From contig NCJK01000006.1 in NCBI GenBank assembly GCA_002282445.1, positions 62,001 through 126,000 on the forward strand: DNA of 64,000 nt, read 5' to 3'. Shown here piece by piece: positions 49,637 through 61,142 of this stretch; position 1 is the stretch's first letter, and each line of letters starts with the position of its first letter. The DNA comes from Burkholderiales bacterium 39-55-53 (GTDB lineage Bacteria > Pseudomonadota > Gammaproteobacteria > Burkholderiales > Burkholderiaceae_C). Both the position numbers and the translations under genes were made by a program. The notes under the pieces are model-generated. The model saw nothing but the letters and a program-made list of their open reading frames with translations, was not told the DNA's origin and did not search any database.

Positions 49637-49662
49637 TTGAGGCTCCTTGTGTCAGGTACGGA

Positions 49663-51201
49663 TTAAGCGAAGGTTTTCTTGAACGCAGTCAATGCTGCGG
49701 TCAGTTCAGCCTCAGCCTCTTTGTCCATGGCTTTGTCGGCTTCTAGTTTGGCCAACAATTTAGCGTGCTTGTCTTTGAGGTAAGCATGCATCTCATATTC
49801 AAAGTGCAGAACTTGTTTGACTTCGATGTCGTCCATGAAGCCCTTGTTCACCGCAAACAGGGTTGCACCCATGATGCTGATGGACTGTGGGCTGTACTGA
49901 GCTTGCTTGAGCAATTCAGTCACGCGAGCACCGCGATCGAGCTGTTTGCGTGTGGCTTCGTCGAGGTCAGAGGCGAACTGAGCAAACGCTGCCAATTCAC
50001 GGTACTGAGCCAAGTCGGTACGGATACCACCGGACAAGTTCTTGATCAACTTCGTTTGAGCTGCACCACCCACGCGAGACACTGAAATACCAGCGTTAAT
50101 CGCAGGACGGATACCAGCGTTGAACAACGATGTTTCCAAGAAGATTTGACCGTCAGTGATCGAAATCACGTTGGTAGGCACGAAAGCAGACACGTCACCG
50201 GCTTGGGTTTCAATGATTGGCAATGCAGTCAATGAACCTGTTTTGCCTTTGACGGCGCCTTTGGTGAATGCTTCGACGTAGTCGGCGTTCACGCGGGCAG
50301 CACGCTCGAGCAAACGGCTGTGGAGATAGAACACGTCGCCAGGGTAAGCTTCGCGGCCTGGTGGACGACGCAACAGCAATGACACTTGGCGGTAAGCCAC
50401 AGCTTGCTTAGACAAATCGTCATACACGATCAAGGCGTCTTCGCCACGATCGCGGAAGTATTCGCCCATCGTGCAACCTGAGTAGGCTGACACGTATTGC
50501 ATCGCTGCAGATTCAGAAGCTGAAGCGGCCACAACGATGGTGTAGTCCATCGCACCAGCTTGCTCCAAAGCGCGAACCACGTTTTTGATCGACGAGGCTT
50601 TTTGGCCAATCGCGACGTAAACGCAGGTCATGTTTTGACCTTTTTGGTTTATGATGGCGTCGATCGCAACAGCTGTTTTACCTGTTTGACGGTCACCAAT
50701 GATCAACTCACGTTGGCCACGGCCCACGGGAACCATGGAGTCAACGGACTTCAGACCCGTTTGCATGGGTTGGCTCACAGATTCGCGAGCGATAACGCCA
50801 GGCGCAACCTTTTCGATCACGTCAGTCATCTTGGCGTTGATTGGGCCTTTGCCGTCGATAGGCTGACCCAAAGCGTTCACCACGCGACCAATGAGTTCAG
50901 GGCCGACTGGCACTTCCAAAATGCGACCTGTACATTTGACAACGTCGCCTTCAGAGATGTGCTCGTACTCACCCAAGATCACAGCACCGACCGAGTCACG
51001 CTCGAGGTTCAGGGCCAGACCGAATGTGTTGTTGGGGAATTCCAACATTTCGCCTTGCATCGCGTCTGAAAGACCGTGCACGCGAACGATACCGTCGGTC
51101 ACAGACAAAACGGTACCTTGATTACGAACGTTGGCATCAGTGCCTAAACCTTCGATACGGCTCTTAATCAGTTCAGAGATTTCTGCTGGATTGAGTTGCA
51201 T
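49663..51201 (-). CDS. atpA: ATP synthase subunit alpha
   Basis: Non-catalytic F1 alpha subunit, 512 residues. Walker A is [35 protein letters not shown] is the family signature. Confidence 0.98.
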   Translation of the reverse strand: MQLNPAEISELIKSRIEGLGTDANVRNQGTVLSVTDGIVRVHGLSDAMQGEMLEFPNNTFGLALNLERDSVGAVILGEYEHISEGDVVKCTGRILEVPVGPELIGRVVNALGQPIDGKGPINAKMTDVIEKVAPGVIARESVSQPMQTGLKSVDSMVPVGRGQRELIIGDRQTGKTAVAIDAIINQKGQNMTCVYVAIGQKASSIKNVVRALEQAGAMDYTIVVAASASESAAMQYVSAYSGCTMGEYFRDRGEDALIVYDDLSKQAVAYRQVSLLLRRPPGREAYPGDVFYLHSRLLERAARVNADYVEAFTKGAVKGKTGSLTALPIIETQAGDVSAFVPTNVISITDGQIFLETSLFNAGIRPAINAGISVSRVGGAAQTKLIKNLSGGIRTDLAQYRELAAFAQFASDLDEATRKQLDRGARVTELLKQAQYSPQSISIMGATLFAVNKGFMDDIEVKQVLHFEYEMHAYLKDKHAKLLAKLEADKAMDKEAEAELTAALTAFKKTFA

Positions 51202-51237
51202 GACTCTTTCCTTCTTTCTTGTTAGGGCTGACAGGCA

Positions 51238-51768
51238 TTAAGCCGTCAGCGCAACTTTCATTTGATCTAAACGGGCTTTGACAGAAGTGTCCAACACTTC
51301 GTCACCCACCACCACGCGAATACCGCCAATCAGCTCAGGCTGTAAGGCCACAGAGACGTTGAGTTTGCGGCCAAAACGCTTTTCGAGAGCAGCCTTCACA
51401 TCAGCCAAAGCTGCTGCGTCGATGTCGAAAGCGCTGTACACAACAGCGTCTGCCGTACCGCTTTGCGCGTTGACATGGGCACGGAATTGCGTTGCCACTT
51501 CGGGCAGCGCGCTCAAACGACCGTTGTCAATCACGGCGCGCAAAAAGTTTTGCGCAGCAGTTGGCAATTTGGATTTGGCAACACCAACGATCAAGTCAAA
51601 CACTTGGTTTGAAGTGACTTTGGGGCCTTCTGCAAATTGCAGCAATTGGGCGTTCCCAGCGATCGCTGCAAGCTCATCGAGCCATGCAGCAGTAACACTC
51701 AGGTCTGCGGCCGAAGCCTTGAACAAAGCTTCTGCGTAAGGGCGGGCAATGGTGGCGAGTTCGGCCAT
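51238..51768 (-). CDS. atpH: ATP synthase subunit delta
   Basis: Peripheral-stalk delta subunit, 176 residues: [20 protein letters not shown] at the start and [20 protein letters not shown] at the C-terminus. Confidence 0.97.
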   Translation of the reverse strand: MAELATIARPYAEALFKASAADLSVTAAWLDELAAIAGNAQLLQFAEGPKVTSNQVFDLIVGVAKSKLPTAAQNFLRAVIDNGRLSALPEVATQFRAHVNAQSGTADAVVYSAFDIDAAALADVKAALEKRFGRKLNVSVALQPELIGGIRVVVGDEVLDTSVKARLDQMKVALTA

Positions 51769-51777
51769 GTTGTCCTC

Positions 51778-52248
51778 TTACAGCTCAGTCTTTAGACGGC
51801 CCAACAAGTCGGCGTGAACGCTGGCGTTGACTTCCTTGCGGAGAATCTGCTCAGCGCCTTTGACAGCCAATGCGGCCACTTGCTCACGCAGGTGTTCGCG
51901 GGCTTTCACGACTTCTTGCGCAGCTTCAGCGTGAGCGGCAGCCACAATCTTTTTCGCTTCTTCCGTGGCGTGAGCCTTGGCTTCATCGATCAAATGTTGT
52001 GCACGACGCTCTGCATCAGCCAACAAAGCGGTAGATTCGTTGCGGGTTTCAGCCAGCTTCAATTCCACTTCTTTGTGCGCGTTGGACAGTTCAATCTTGG
52101 CATGTTCGGCAGCAGCCAAACCATGGGCAATTTTTTCTGAACGTTCATCGAGTGCGCTTGCGATGGGTGGCCACACGAATTTCATCGTGAACCACACCAA
52201 GACCGCAAAAACGATCATCTGGACGAACAGGGTTGCGTTGATACTCAC
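51778..52248 (-). CDS. atpF: ATP synthase subunit b
   Basis: Peripheral-stalk b subunit, 156 residues: one membrane helix ([20 protein letters not shown]) followed by a long charged alanine-rich helix. Confidence 0.97.
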   Translation of the reverse strand: MSINATLFVQMIVFAVLVWFTMKFVWPPIASALDERSEKIAHGLAAAEHAKIELSNAHKEVELKLAETRNESTALLADAERRAQHLIDEAKAHATEEAKKIVAAAHAEAAQEVVKAREHLREQVAALAVKGAEQILRKEVNASVHADLLGRLKTEL

Positions 52249-52279
52249 GGCAACACCTTTCTTTTGGTAGTTGCGAGAA

Positions 52280-52579
<300 letters not shown>

Positions 52580-53437
52580 TCAGTGCGCGTCGTGCGCTTG
52601 ACCCACATACACCAGCGTCAACATCATGAAGATGAAGGCTTGCAATGTGATGATCATGATGTGGAAGATAGCCCAGATTGAACCAGCAATAACGTGACCG
52701 ATTGGCAGCAAAACGCCAGGCAATGTGGCGGCAGCAGCGCCACCCATCAACGCGATCAGCATGAATACCAATTCGCCAGCATACATGTTGCCAAACAGTC
52801 GCATGCCATGCGACACGGTCTTGGCTGCGAATTCAATCATTTGCATGATGAAGTTGACAGGCCACAAGAGGGGATGCGCACCGAAGGGAGCGCAGAACAA
52901 TTCATGCACCCAACCGCCGATACCTTTGATCTTGATGTTGTAGAACACACAGACCAACAAAACAGAAGTAGACAAACCCAATGTAGTGGACAGGTCAGCC
53001 GAAGGCACGACACGCATATAGGCGTGATGAGCATCGCCACCGTTCGCACCATAGATGATTTCCCAAATCTTGGGGAACAAATCAACCGGGAACAAGTCCA
53101 TCGCGTTCATCAGGAAAATCCAGACAAACACAGTCAAAGCCAAAGGAGCCACCATCTTGCGGCTCTCAGCGTTATGAATGATGCCCTTGGCTTGGCTATC
53201 CACCATTTCAACCAAGATTTCCACAGCCGCTTGGAAGCGGCCTGGTGCGTGGGCAGTTGCGCCACGGGCCGCACGCCACAAGAAGAAGCTAGCAACCACA
53301 CCCAACAACACAGACCAGAAAATCGAGTCCAAGTTGTAAACGGAGAAGTCAATGACGCCAGCCATCGGCTTGTTTTGCAGATGCGTCAGGTGGTGAACGA
53401 TGTATTCACCAGCGGTCGGACCATGTTCAACAGACAT
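52580..53437 (-). CDS. atpB: ATP synthase subunit a
   Basis: Membrane a subunit forming the proton half-channels, 285 residues. The essential Arg lies in [20 protein letters not shown]. Confidence 0.97.
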   Translation of the reverse strand: MSVEHGPTAGEYIVHHLTHLQNKPMAGVIDFSVYNLDSIFWSVLLGVVASFFLWRAARGATAHAPGRFQAAVEILVEMVDSQAKGIIHNAESRKMVAPLALTVFVWIFLMNAMDLFPVDLFPKIWEIIYGANGGDAHHAYMRVVPSADLSTTLGLSTSVLLVCVFYNIKIKGIGGWVHELFCAPFGAHPLLWPVNFIMQMIEFAAKTVSHGMRLFGNMYAGELVFMLIALMGGAAAATLPGVLLPIGHVIAGSIWAIFHIMIITLQAFIFMMLTLVYVGQAHDAH

Positions 53438-53451
53438 TCGTTCGCTCTTCT

Positions 53452-53928
53452 TTAAGTTGGCCTAACCGGATAAAACACTTTGCGAAAGCCAAGTGCCACC
53501 CAATAAACCTTCATTGTCACGATCAGACCTGCCAACATGGCAGGCCAGCTCAAATCATTCACCAAACGCGGCGCCACCATCAGCATCGCCACTGTCAGGC
53601 CTACTTTGACCATTTCCCAGAGGAAAAAACCAAATACTGCCGCACCCGCATTCATCAAGGCCACCCGACTGGTCAGACCTCTTGCAAACAGCGCCGCAGG
53701 GACTATCACCGCCAGTGCACCATAAGCAGCGGAATAGACCGCAGCCATTTGCCCTGACACCAACCACACAAGAGCTGCCACCAAAAATCCAAGCACCACT
53801 TGGACTCCCACCACCCTCCAAACGGAGAGGAGCGGCTGTTGCTTGCGCAACTCAGCAACCTGCTCGGCTGTAAGTGGCTCAAACGTTTCTTGTACGTCTT
53901 CTTGATCTTCGGGATGTATTCTGGTCAT
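53452..53928 (-). CDS. atpI: ATP synthase subunit I
   Basis: A small membrane protein of 158 residues with about four helices, placed first in the operon as AtpI usually is. In other bacteria it helps assemble the c-ring. The N-terminal 30 residues are acidic and hydrophilic ([20 protein letters not shown]). Confidence 0.88.
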   Translation of the reverse strand: MTRIHPEDQEDVQETFEPLTAEQVAELRKQQPLLSVWRVVGVQVVLGFLVAALVWLVSGQMAAVYSAAYGALAVIVPAALFARGLTSRVALMNAGAAVFGFFLWEMVKVGLTVAMLMVAPRLVNDLSWPAMLAGLIVTMKVYWVALGFRKVFYPVRPT

Positions 53929-53975
53929 GTTTGTTTACGCCCAGGTTACATCCGTCTTGTCCTATAGAACCAATC

Positions 53976-53981
53976 ATTATA
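53976..53981 (-). promoter_or_regulatory. Probable -10 element of the atp operon
   Basis: On the minus strand TATAAT lies 48 bases before the atpI start codon. No convincing -35 is seen at 17 bases, so the assignment is tentative. Confidence 0.45.
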
Positions 53982-54037
53982 CGTGAAAACCCATACACGT
54001 TTAGACCTATTGAACTAAGAAGAGGATAATTTGATGT

Positions 54038-54331
54038 ATGACAACCCCTAGCCTCCCCCCAGATAACCCCCGCGCTGACACTTTGATCGAGTATCCAAGC
54101 CTGTTTCCCATCAAAGTCATGGGCGCCAAAGTAGACGGGTTTGTGCATGCCGTGACCTACATTGCCGAGCAATTTGACCCTACTTTCGACGCCACCACAG
54201 TCGAGTTGCGCGAAAGTTCTGGCGGCAAATACCTCGGTGTCACAGTGACCGTCACAGCCACTAGCCGCGAACAACTCGACGAGCTGTACCGCACCCTGAC
54301 ATCTCATCCCTTGGTGAAAGTGGTGCTGTGA
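54038..54331 (+). CDS. ybeD: YbeD/DUF493 family protein
   Basis: A 97-residue ferredoxin-like-fold protein: [20 protein letters not shown] and [20 protein letters not shown]. Usually found before lipB; a regulatory role in lipoylation has been suggested for the family. Its TGA overlaps the lipB GTG start (GTGA). Confidence 0.9.
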   Translation: MTTPSLPPDNPRADTLIEYPSLFPIKVMGAKVDGFVHAVTYIAEQFDPTFDATTVELRESSGGKYLGVTVTVTATSREQLDELYRTLTSHPLVKVVL

Positions 54332-55005
54332 TCAAACAACTTGGCCTCGTGCCATACCTGCCGACCTACCAAGCGATGCAGGATTTCACATCGACCCGAA
54401 CCGCCGACACACCCGATGAACTTTGGGTTTGCGAGCACCCGCCCGTATTCACGCAAGGTCTAGCAGGACTTGCAGACCATCTGTTATCGCCTGGCGACAT
54501 ACCCGTCGTTGCCACCAATCGCGGCGGACAAGTGACATTTCATGGCCCCGGCCAGGTGGTTGCTTATCCACTGATTGATCTGCAGCGTGCTGGCTACTTC
54601 GTCAAAGAATATGTGTACCGCATTGAAGAGGCTGTGATCCGCACACTGGATCACTTTGGCGTGACGGGCCATCGCGTCTCTGGTGCGCCTGGCATCTATG
54701 TACGCTTAGATGATCCGCACAGCCACACCATGTTGGCCCAACGCCCGCAGAAGGACGCCCCCAAAGATCCAGACTTTGCAGGGCTTGGAAAAATTGCCGC
54801 ATTGGGCATCAAGGTCAGCCGCCATTGCACATACCACGGCGTCGCACTCAATGTGGCCATGGACCTAAGCCCCTACCAACGAATCAACCCCTGCGGCTAT
54901 CAAGGTTTGCAAACCGTGGACCTTTCTACAATCGGTGTTTCGGTCAGTTGGCAGGAAGCCTCTGATGTTTTGAGCCACAAGCTCGCCACTCTTTTAGCGC
55001 CCTGA
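54328..55005 (+). CDS. lipB: Octanoyl-ACP:protein octanoyltransferase
   Basis: Transfers octanoate from ACP to lipoyl domains, the first step of lipoate synthesis. 225 residues, GTG start overlapping ybeD. Landmarks are [20 protein letters not shown], the lysine region [20 protein letters not shown] and the catalytic Cys in [15 protein letters not shown]. Confidence 0.96.
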   Translation: MIKQLGLVPYLPTYQAMQDFTSTRTADTPDELWVCEHPPVFTQGLAGLADHLLSPGDIPVVATNRGGQVTFHGPGQVVAYPLIDLQRAGYFVKEYVYRIEEAVIRTLDHFGVTGHRVSGAPGIYVRLDDPHSHTMLAQRPQKDAPKDPDFAGLGKIAALGIKVSRHCTYHGVALNVAMDLSPYQRINPCGYQGLQTVDLSTIGVSVSWQEASDVLSHKLATLLAP

Positions 55006-55024
55006 ATCTACAAGGCCACTTGCT

Positions 55025-56023
55025 ATGTCTACCCCTGACAACTCTGTTGTGCGCGAAGCGCAAACCGTCGAAAACTACAACGCTTCTGCCAAGCAAAAAG
55101 CGGCCGCCAAACTCTCTCGTATTCCTGTGAAAGTCGAGCAAGGCGAAGTGCTCAAAAAGCCCGATTGGATTCGCGTCAAAGCAGGTTCGCCCTCGACCCG
55201 TTTTTACGAGATCAAAGACGTGCTGCGCGCCAACAAATTGGTAACGGTGTGCGAAGAAGCCAGCTGCCCCAACATCGGCGAATGCTTTGGCAAAGGCACG
55301 GCCACCTTCATGATCATGGGCGACAAGTGCACACGTCGCTGCCCGTTCTGCGATGTGGGCCACGGTCGCCCTGATCCACTCGATGTGAACGAGCCAGAAA
55401 ATTTAGCCAAGACCATTGCGGCCTTGAAACTCAAATACGTGGTGATTACCAGCGTCGACCGCGACGATTTGCGCGACGGCGGCAGCCAACACTTTGTGGA
55501 TTGCATTCAGCGCACGCGTGAACTGTCACCTCAAACACAAATTGAAATTTTGGTACCCGACTTCCGCGGTCGCGATGACCGCGCGTTGGAAATTCTCAAA
55601 GCCGCGCCGCCTGATGTGATGAACCACAACATGGAAACCGTGCCACGCCTCTACAAAGAAGCTCGCCCCGGCAGCGACTACGCCTTCAGCCTAAACTTGC
55701 TCAAGAAGTTCAAAGCCTTGTTCCCTAACGTGCCCACCAAAAGTGGTTTGATGGTGGGCCTGGGCGAAACAGACGAAGAGATTCTGCAAGTCATGCAAGA
55801 CATGCGCAACCACAACATCGACATGCTCACCATCGGTCAGTACTTAGCGCCCAGCACCAGCCACATCCCCGTGCGCCGCTATGTGCACCCAGACACGTTC
55901 AAGATGTTTGAAGAAAAAGCGTACGAGATGGGCTTTAGCCATGCAGCCATTGGCGCGATGGTGCGCTCAAGCTATCACGCAGACCAACAAGCCCACGCAG
56001 CGTCTGAAGCGGCGAAGGCTTAA
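55025..56023 (+). CDS. lipA: Lipoyl synthase
   Basis: Radical-SAM enzyme that inserts two sulfurs into protein-bound octanoate. 332 residues. The auxiliary cluster cysteines are in [13 protein letters not shown] and the radical-SAM cluster in [13 protein letters not shown] (CxxxCxxC). The stop codon shares TTAA with the convergent ptsI stop. Confidence 0.97.
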   Translation: MSTPDNSVVREAQTVENYNASAKQKAAAKLSRIPVKVEQGEVLKKPDWIRVKAGSPSTRFYEIKDVLRANKLVTVCEEASCPNIGECFGKGTATFMIMGDKCTRRCPFCDVGHGRPDPLDVNEPENLAKTIAALKLKYVVITSVDRDDLRDGGSQHFVDCIQRTRELSPQTQIEILVPDFRGRDDRALEILKAAPPDVMNHNMETVPRLYKEARPGSDYAFSLNLLKKFKALFPNVPTKSGLMVGLGETDEEILQVMQDMRNHNIDMLTIGQYLAPSTSHIPVRRYVHPDTFKMFEEKAYEMGFSHAAIGAMVRSSYHADQQAHAASEAAKA

Positions 56024-57780
56024 AGACCCATCAACTGGGCTGGCTCGTCGCTGGCCAGCACGTCTTGCGCCCATGCCTCAAGGCGTGAGGCATCTGCGCG
56101 AATTACCTCTTGCTTGACGGCCAAGATTTGTGTGGGGTGCATAGAGAAGTTTCGCAGCCCCAACCCCAACAACAAGCGCGTCATGGCGGGGTCACCCGCC
56201 ATCTCGCCACACACACTCACACTTTTGCCTTGAGCGCGGCTTTCGGCAATCGTGTCGGCCAACAAGCGCAACACGGCGGGATGCAAGGGGTCATACAAAT
56301 GCGCCACCAATTCGTCTGCGCGGTCAATGGCCAAGGTGTATTGAATCAAATCGTTCGTGCCAATCGACAAGTAGTCGAAATGACGCAAGAACATTTTCAC
56401 GCTCAAGGCTGCAGCAGGCACTTCAATCATGGCACCCACTTTCACAGGGCCAAACACGTCGCCACGCGCGTCTAATTGTCTGCGTGCCTTTTCGAGCAAG
56501 GCAAAGGTTTGTTGAATCTCTCGCGCATGCGCCAACATCGGGATGAGCAAGTGCACTTGCCCGTGCGCTGCAGCACGCAAGATGGCACGCAACTGCGTTA
56601 AAAACATGGCAGGGTCAGCCAAGCTCCAACGAATGGCACGCAAACCCAAGGCAGGGTTTAGGTGTGTTTCATCTTTGGCGGTGCGGTCCAGCGGTTTGTC
56701 GGCCCCAATGTCCACTGTTCGAATCGTGACGGGTAGACCTTTCATGCCATCCACCGCTCGTTTGTAGGCCAAGTATTGCTCTTCTTCATCGGGTAGTGCG
56801 CCAGCGCGCCCCATGAATAAAAACTCACTGCGGAACAAGCCCACGCCCACAGCGCCCACGTCTAACGCAGCGGGTGCATCATCAGGCATTTCGATGTTGG
56901 CCAACAAATCCACACGCTGACCATCTAAGGTGACTGCCGGCGTGTGACGCAAGCGCAAGAGTCGTTCGCGCTCTAAATCTGCTTGTCTTTGCTTGAACCC
57001 ATACTCCGCCAAAATGATTGGCGAAGGATTGACTATCACGACACCGGCGTCACCATCAATGATGATCCAATCGTCTTGTCGCACCAATTGGCTGGCAGTA
57101 CGTGCACCAACCACCGCAGGAATATCCAAGCTACGCGCCACGATGGCCGTGTGGGATGTTTTGCCACCCACATCCGTTACAAAACCTGCGAACACACTCT
57201 GCTTGAACTGCAACATGTCGGCAGGTGACAAATCATGGGCCACCAACACCAGTGGAACATCCATCTCATCGTCTAGCTGCAAATCTTGCTGTCTAGGCTG
57301 ATTGCTGCGCTTGTTGGACGCTTGCGGTACGACATGCGCCACACCTTTCATATGCCTGAGCATGCGCTCGACGACTTGCTCTAAGTCGCCTTTACGCTCG
57401 CGCAAGTAGGCATCGTCCATTTCATCGAACTGCCGCGCCACCACATCCAGTTGCGATGTCAACGCCCACTCGGCGTTATAGAAACGATCTTTGATCCAGC
57501 CTGCCACACCATCGGCAAGCATGGTGTCTTGCACCAACATGAGGTGGACTTCCAAAATGGCAGCCAGTTCTGGCGGCGAATCTTTGGGTAAGTTGTCGTG
57601 CAGGCCTTGTAACTCTTCAAGAACCGCTTCGCGTGCTTGGGTCAGTCGTTCTAACTCTTCACTCACTTGCGCATGCTGAATGAAGTAATGCGCCACATCC
57701 ACGCGGCTAGAGGCCACCAACACGGCACGCCCAATGGCAATGCCGCGTGCAACTGCAAGGCCGTGAACTGAAAACGTCAT
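56020..57780 (-). CDS. ptsI: PTS enzyme I
   Basis: Phosphoenolpyruvate-protein phosphotransferase, 586 residues. The phospho-histidine is near residue 210 ([20 protein letters not shown]). The PEP-binding barrel has [20 protein letters not shown] and [20 protein letters not shown]. It passes phosphate to HPr, encoded 6 bases upstream. Confidence 0.97.
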   Translation of the reverse strand: MTFSVHGLAVARGIAIGRAVLVASSRVDVAHYFIQHAQVSEELERLTQAREAVLEELQGLHDNLPKDSPPELAAILEVHLMLVQDTMLADGVAGWIKDRFYNAEWALTSQLDVVARQFDEMDDAYLRERKGDLEQVVERMLRHMKGVAHVVPQASNKRSNQPRQQDLQLDDEMDVPLVLVAHDLSPADMLQFKQSVFAGFVTDVGGKTSHTAIVARSLDIPAVVGARTASQLVRQDDWIIIDGDAGVVIVNPSPIILAEYGFKQRQADLERERLLRLRHTPAVTLDGQRVDLLANIEMPDDAPAALDVGAVGVGLFRSEFLFMGRAGALPDEEEQYLAYKRAVDGMKGLPVTIRTVDIGADKPLDRTAKDETHLNPALGLRAIRWSLADPAMFLTQLRAILRAAAHGQVHLLIPMLAHAREIQQTFALLEKARRQLDARGDVFGPVKVGAMIEVPAAALSVKMFLRHFDYLSIGTNDLIQYTLAIDRADELVAHLYDPLHPAVLRLLADTIAESRAQGKSVSVCGEMAGDPAMTRLLLGLGLRNFSMHPTQILAVKQEVIRADASRLEAWAQDVLASDEPAQLMGL

Positions 57781-57786
57781 GCGTTC

Positions 57787-58056
57787 TTACTCGCCTTCGC
57801 CAAATTTGTCGGCCATCAAACCCAACAATGCGTCCATGGCTTCTTGCTCTTGCGCACCGTCGGTTTCAAGCTCGACTTCGCTACCAATGCCTGCGGCCAA
57901 CATCATGACACCCATGATGCTTTTGGCATTCACACGTCGTTCGCCTTTGCTAATCCAAACTTCACATGGAAAACTGCCTGCAAGCTTGGTGAGCTTGGCA
58001 GATGCTCGTGCGTGCAAGCCTAATTTATTGCTGATTGTCGTTGTGGTTTTGATCAT
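57787..58056 (-). CDS. ptsH: PTS phosphocarrier HPr
   Basis: An 89-residue HPr with phospho-histidine His15 (LGLHARASAKLTKLAG) and a serine at the classic position 46 (AKSIMGVMML). It overlaps the upstream EIIA gene by 32 bases. Confidence 0.95.
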   Translation of the reverse strand: MIKTTTTISNKLGLHARASAKLTKLAGSFPCEVWISKGERRVNAKSIMGVMMLAAGIGSEVELETDGAQEQEAMDALLGLMADKFGEGE

Positions 58057-58471
58057 GGATTCGACGATTTTGGTTCTGAGGAGCTGTGATGGCCACTTGC
58101 ATCACGCCTTGCGTACCCCCTGTGAGGGCGCGCGCGACGAGTGCATCAAGGGGTTCATGGCGATAGCATACGGCTCGATAAAGCATGGGCAGATTCACCC
58201 CCGCGATGAGTTTGGCATTGCTACCCGCCACGAGCTTTTGAGCCACGTTGGCTGGCGTAGCACCAAAAATATCGGTGAGCACGAGCAAGCCTGTATCTAG
58301 TGATGCACCTGCAGCATCTATCGCTTGAATTAATGTGTCTTCCGGTTGAGCATCAGCTTGCACATCAATGGCAACGACGTCTGCTGAACACTCAGCGTAA
58401 ACATGGAGGGCGCAATCACGCAGCGCTTGCGCCAAGGGCGCGTGGGCAATGATGAGGATGCGATTACTCAT
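58025..58471 (-). CDS. PTS EIIA component, mannose family
   Basis: A 148-residue EIIA(Man)-fold protein with the phospho-histidine at residue 10 (ILIIAHAPLAQAL) and GLLVLTDIFGATPANVAQKL. The polar C-terminal tail QNQNRRIHDQNHNDNQQ arises where the frame runs over ptsH. No sugar permease is nearby, which matches the regulatory PTS of betaproteobacteria. Confidence 0.9.
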   Translation of the reverse strand: MSNRILIIAHAPLAQALRDCALHVYAECSADVVAIDVQADAQPEDTLIQAIDAAGASLDTGLLVLTDIFGATPANVAQKLVAGSNAKLIAGVNLPMLYRAVCYRHEPLDALVARALTGGTQGVMQVAITAPQNQNRRIHDQNHNDNQQ

Positions 58472-58495
58472 AGAAGTTAGAAATTATTGCGTCGA

Positions 58496-59734
58496 TTATC
58501 GGCTGTCTGACTTGTGTTTTAAAAAGTAGCCATATGACGCTAAGCAACAGACAAAATAAACAGCCAAAGCACTTTGGAATGCCACTGGCTCTAGCATGCC
58601 TTGCGCCTTGAAGCCATCAATCATCAGGCCCATGCCCCATTGCACAACAAATACACCCAAGAACAATACGAGGTTGTAGGCCGATAAAGCCTTGCCAGCG
58701 ACCGCTGCTGGGAATGCCATGCCCACGGCTGGCTGTGCCAAGGCTACAAACGAGCTGCTGATACAAAACAAGGCCCAATGCAATGCGCCTGCATCCGCGC
58801 CCGCCAAGATGATGTAGGTTTGAACACAAAAATTCAACGGTACGCCGTAGGTCATTAACTTGTCGGCGCTGTAGCCACGCTTAGTCAATGCTGGCGTATA
58901 CAAGCCCCACAACCAAAACGTGATCAGCATGCACACGTTCAACCAGAACAATCCCGTCGCCGCTTCCAGTGGGGTATAGCCTGCCACCTTGACCATCCAA
59001 GGCCCTGCCCACAAGGTTTGCATGGCCACAAAGCCACCGTAATTGAAAAAACCCATCGGCGTGAGGCTGCGGAAATAGGGGTGTGCCCACACTTGTTTGT
59101 AGCTCGCCAAAATGCCAACGCGTTTTGTTGGTTCTGCTTCAACCACTGACTCTGGGAGTCGCCACTTTGGCACTTGCCACGCCATCAAGGCCATTGACAT
59201 CACGATGAGCAACGCCAAGCCCACAAAAATCCAACGCCAGCCAATGACTGGCAGCAGCCATTGCACAGGGAGTGTTGAAGCCAGCATGCCGAAGGCTCCG
59301 GTCATCAGCATCCATGAGTTGGCACGTTGCTGGTTCTCTAAGGCGAGCCATCGGCGATACCCAGTGAGTGGGGCCATCAAACATGCGCTCACGCCTACGC
59401 CGATCAACACACGCGCCATCAACAAGCCATAAAAATCTGTTGCCCATGAGAATGCGAAACACCCCAGCACTGCAACACACAAAAAGCTCAACACCACCTT
59501 TTTGGGGCCATGCTGATCTAGCCAGTGCCCCATGGGTAGCTGCGTGAGTGAAAATCCAAAAAAGTATCCACCTGCAAGCAAGCCCAAATCACGCGCTTCC
59601 AAGCCAAAGTCCAAAGTCAACATAGGTGACAAGGTGGCTGTGATCGCACGTAGCAGCGTCGATAAGAAGTAGGCCGAAGCAAATGCCACAAATACCCATA
59701 CCGCTGCTTTACGTGGCAATACATCGTGGTTCAT
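58496..59734 (-). CDS. MFS transporter
   Basis: A 412-residue inner-membrane carrier with about twelve helices. It has the MFS loop LGLLAGGYFFGFSLTQLPMG and WLDQHGPKKVVLSFL. The substrate is unknown. The ATG at 59734 follows GAGGAAG; the longer reading from 59770 is less likely. Confidence 0.88.
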   Translation of the reverse strand: MNHDVLPRKAAVWVFVAFASAYFLSTLLRAITATLSPMLTLDFGLEARDLGLLAGGYFFGFSLTQLPMGHWLDQHGPKKVVLSFLCVAVLGCFAFSWATDFYGLLMARVLIGVGVSACLMAPLTGYRRWLALENQQRANSWMLMTGAFGMLASTLPVQWLLPVIGWRWIFVGLALLIVMSMALMAWQVPKWRLPESVVEAEPTKRVGILASYKQVWAHPYFRSLTPMGFFNYGGFVAMQTLWAGPWMVKVAGYTPLEAATGLFWLNVCMLITFWLWGLYTPALTKRGYSADKLMTYGVPLNFCVQTYIILAGADAGALHWALFCISSSFVALAQPAVGMAFPAAVAGKALSAYNLVLFLGVFVVQWGMGLMIDGFKAQGMLEPVAFQSALAVYFVCCLASYGYFLKHKSDSR

Positions 59735-59781
59735 GGCTTCGCACTTCCTCTGTGATTTTTCATCGGGCAATTATCAAGACA

Positions 59782-59814
59782 AACGGGGCAAGGCTGAGTA
59801 GCCTTTGCCCCGTT
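59782..59814 (-). terminator. Terminator after cytochrome c'
   Basis: AACGGGGCAA and TTGCCCCGTT with inner GGC/GCC pairs form a long hairpin about 44 bases past the stop. The T-run is short, so strength is uncertain. Confidence 0.65.
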
Positions 59815-59857
59815 GGTTACACCCAAGCCTTGCGGCTGGTGCATGTCAGTTCAGGAT

Positions 59858-60310
59858 TTACTTGTTCTTGAAGTCGTCGTGGCAAGACTTGCATGTGCCG
59901 GCTGTCGCTGTGAATGCAGCTTTGAATGCGTCTTCCTTGCCAGTTTTGGTTGCAGCAACCAACTTGACTGATTCTGCTTGGAACTTTTCCGACAGTTCTT
60001 TGAACTTGGCATTTTGTTTCCAAACTTCTGGCTTGGCTTTGGTTTCAGCTGTTTCTGTGCCTTCGCCAAATGCATGCCATGGCAGTTTGGCCATGTTTGC
60101 GACGATCTCTGCATTCTCAGCAGCGATCTTGGCGTCGAATGGTGCTTTACCTTGAGCCATTGCACCCATACGGCCAAAGTGAGCAGCTGTCACAGTGAAG
60201 GCGGCTTTGCGATATTTCACAGCGTCTTCAGGTTTGGCAAACTGTGCTGCGGCCGTAAAGCTCATCGCTGAGGCGCTGACAGCAATTGCTGTCAGAATAA
60301 TTTTTTTCAT
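59858..60310 (-). CDS. Cytochrome c'
   Basis: A 150-residue exported four-helix heme protein. The signal peptide is MKKIILTAIAVSASAMSFTA. The heme motif CKSCH lies near the C-terminus (TAGTCKSCHDDFKNK), as in class II cytochromes. Cytochrome c' binds nitric oxide and can protect against it. Divergent from a cytochrome b561 gene. I chose the ATG at 60310, which has the signal peptide. Confidence 0.92.
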   Translation of the reverse strand: MKKIILTAIAVSASAMSFTAAAQFAKPEDAVKYRKAAFTVTAAHFGRMGAMAQGKAPFDAKIAAENAEIVANMAKLPWHAFGEGTETAETKAKPEVWKQNAKFKELSEKFQAESVKLVAATKTGKEDAFKAAFTATAGTCKSCHDDFKNK

Positions 60311-60403
60311 GGATTGTCCTATTGAGTTGAAAATACGGTGATCTGATGATCTTAGTTTACGAACTTTGCAAGTCATTGTCTTTTCTCAATATTAATTTAC
60401 CGC

Positions 60404-61081
60404 ATGTCACACAGCCATTCTCTGCAACGCATCCGTATTTGGGACTTGCCCACGCGCAGCTTTCATATTTTTCTAGCGCTTTGCGTTGCTGGCCTTGTCG
60501 CATCCGGTGAAATTGGCCTCATGCAGCTTCACTTTTGGCTTGGCTATGTTGTTTTTGCCTTGGTGCTGTTTCGTTTGGTGTGGGGCTTCGTGGGTGGCCA
60601 CTGGTCTAGGTTCATCCATTTTGTTCCCACACCAGCCAAGTTATTCGCCCACATTCAAGCGTTACGCGCCAAACAAGCGCCTCTCAGCATCGGGCACAAC
60701 CCCTTGGGGGCTTTGTCTGTGCTTGGGCTTTTGGGTTTACTTTTGCTTCAAGTTTTCAGCGGCATGATGAGTGATGATGAGATCTCCAACACAGGCCCAT
60801 GGTCTGCCCTGGTTCCTGCCAATTGGGTTGAACTGGCTACGGAATACCACAGCGACATCGGCAAAGTTCTTTTGATTCTGCTGATTATTTTGCACGTGGG
60901 CACTGTGCTTTATTACAAGCGAATCAAGCATGAAGACTTGATCACCCCCATGATTACCGGCGACAAAGTATTTACAACAGAGGTGCATGCTTCTCGCGAT
61001 ACACGAACATCTCGCCTCTTTGCGCTTGGCGTTTTTGCAGGCTGTGCTTATTTGGTTTACCGATTGGTAAACATTGCCTAA
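60404..61081 (+). CDS. Cytochrome b561-family membrane protein
   Basis: A 225-residue inner-membrane b-type cytochrome with four or five helices. The candidate heme histidines lie in RSFHIFLALCVAGLVASGEI, MQLHFWLGYVVFALVLFR, SGMMSDDEISNTGPW-adjacent sequence and LLIILHVGTVLYYK. It is the usual genomic partner of cytochrome c' and probably passes quinol electrons to it. Confidence 0.88.
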   Translation: MSHSHSLQRIRIWDLPTRSFHIFLALCVAGLVASGEIGLMQLHFWLGYVVFALVLFRLVWGFVGGHWSRFIHFVPTPAKLFAHIQALRAKQAPLSIGHNPLGALSVLGLLGLLLLQVFSGMMSDDEISNTGPWSALVPANWVELATEYHSDIGKVLLILLIILHVGTVLYYKRIKHEDLITPMITGDKVFTTEVHASRDTRTSRLFALGVFAGCAYLVYRLVNIA

Positions 61082-61099
61082 AGGTCACCATTGCCCATT

Positions 61100-61127
61100 A
61101 AAAAAGCCGCGCTGAGCGCGGCTTTTT
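61100..61127. terminator. Bidirectional terminator between cytochrome b561 and peroxiredoxin
   Basis: AAAAAGCCGCGC, loop TGA, GCGCGGCTTTTT. A/T-runs on both sides serve both converging genes. Confidence 0.88.
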
Positions 61128-61142
61128 GTTAGGCAGTGTCGA

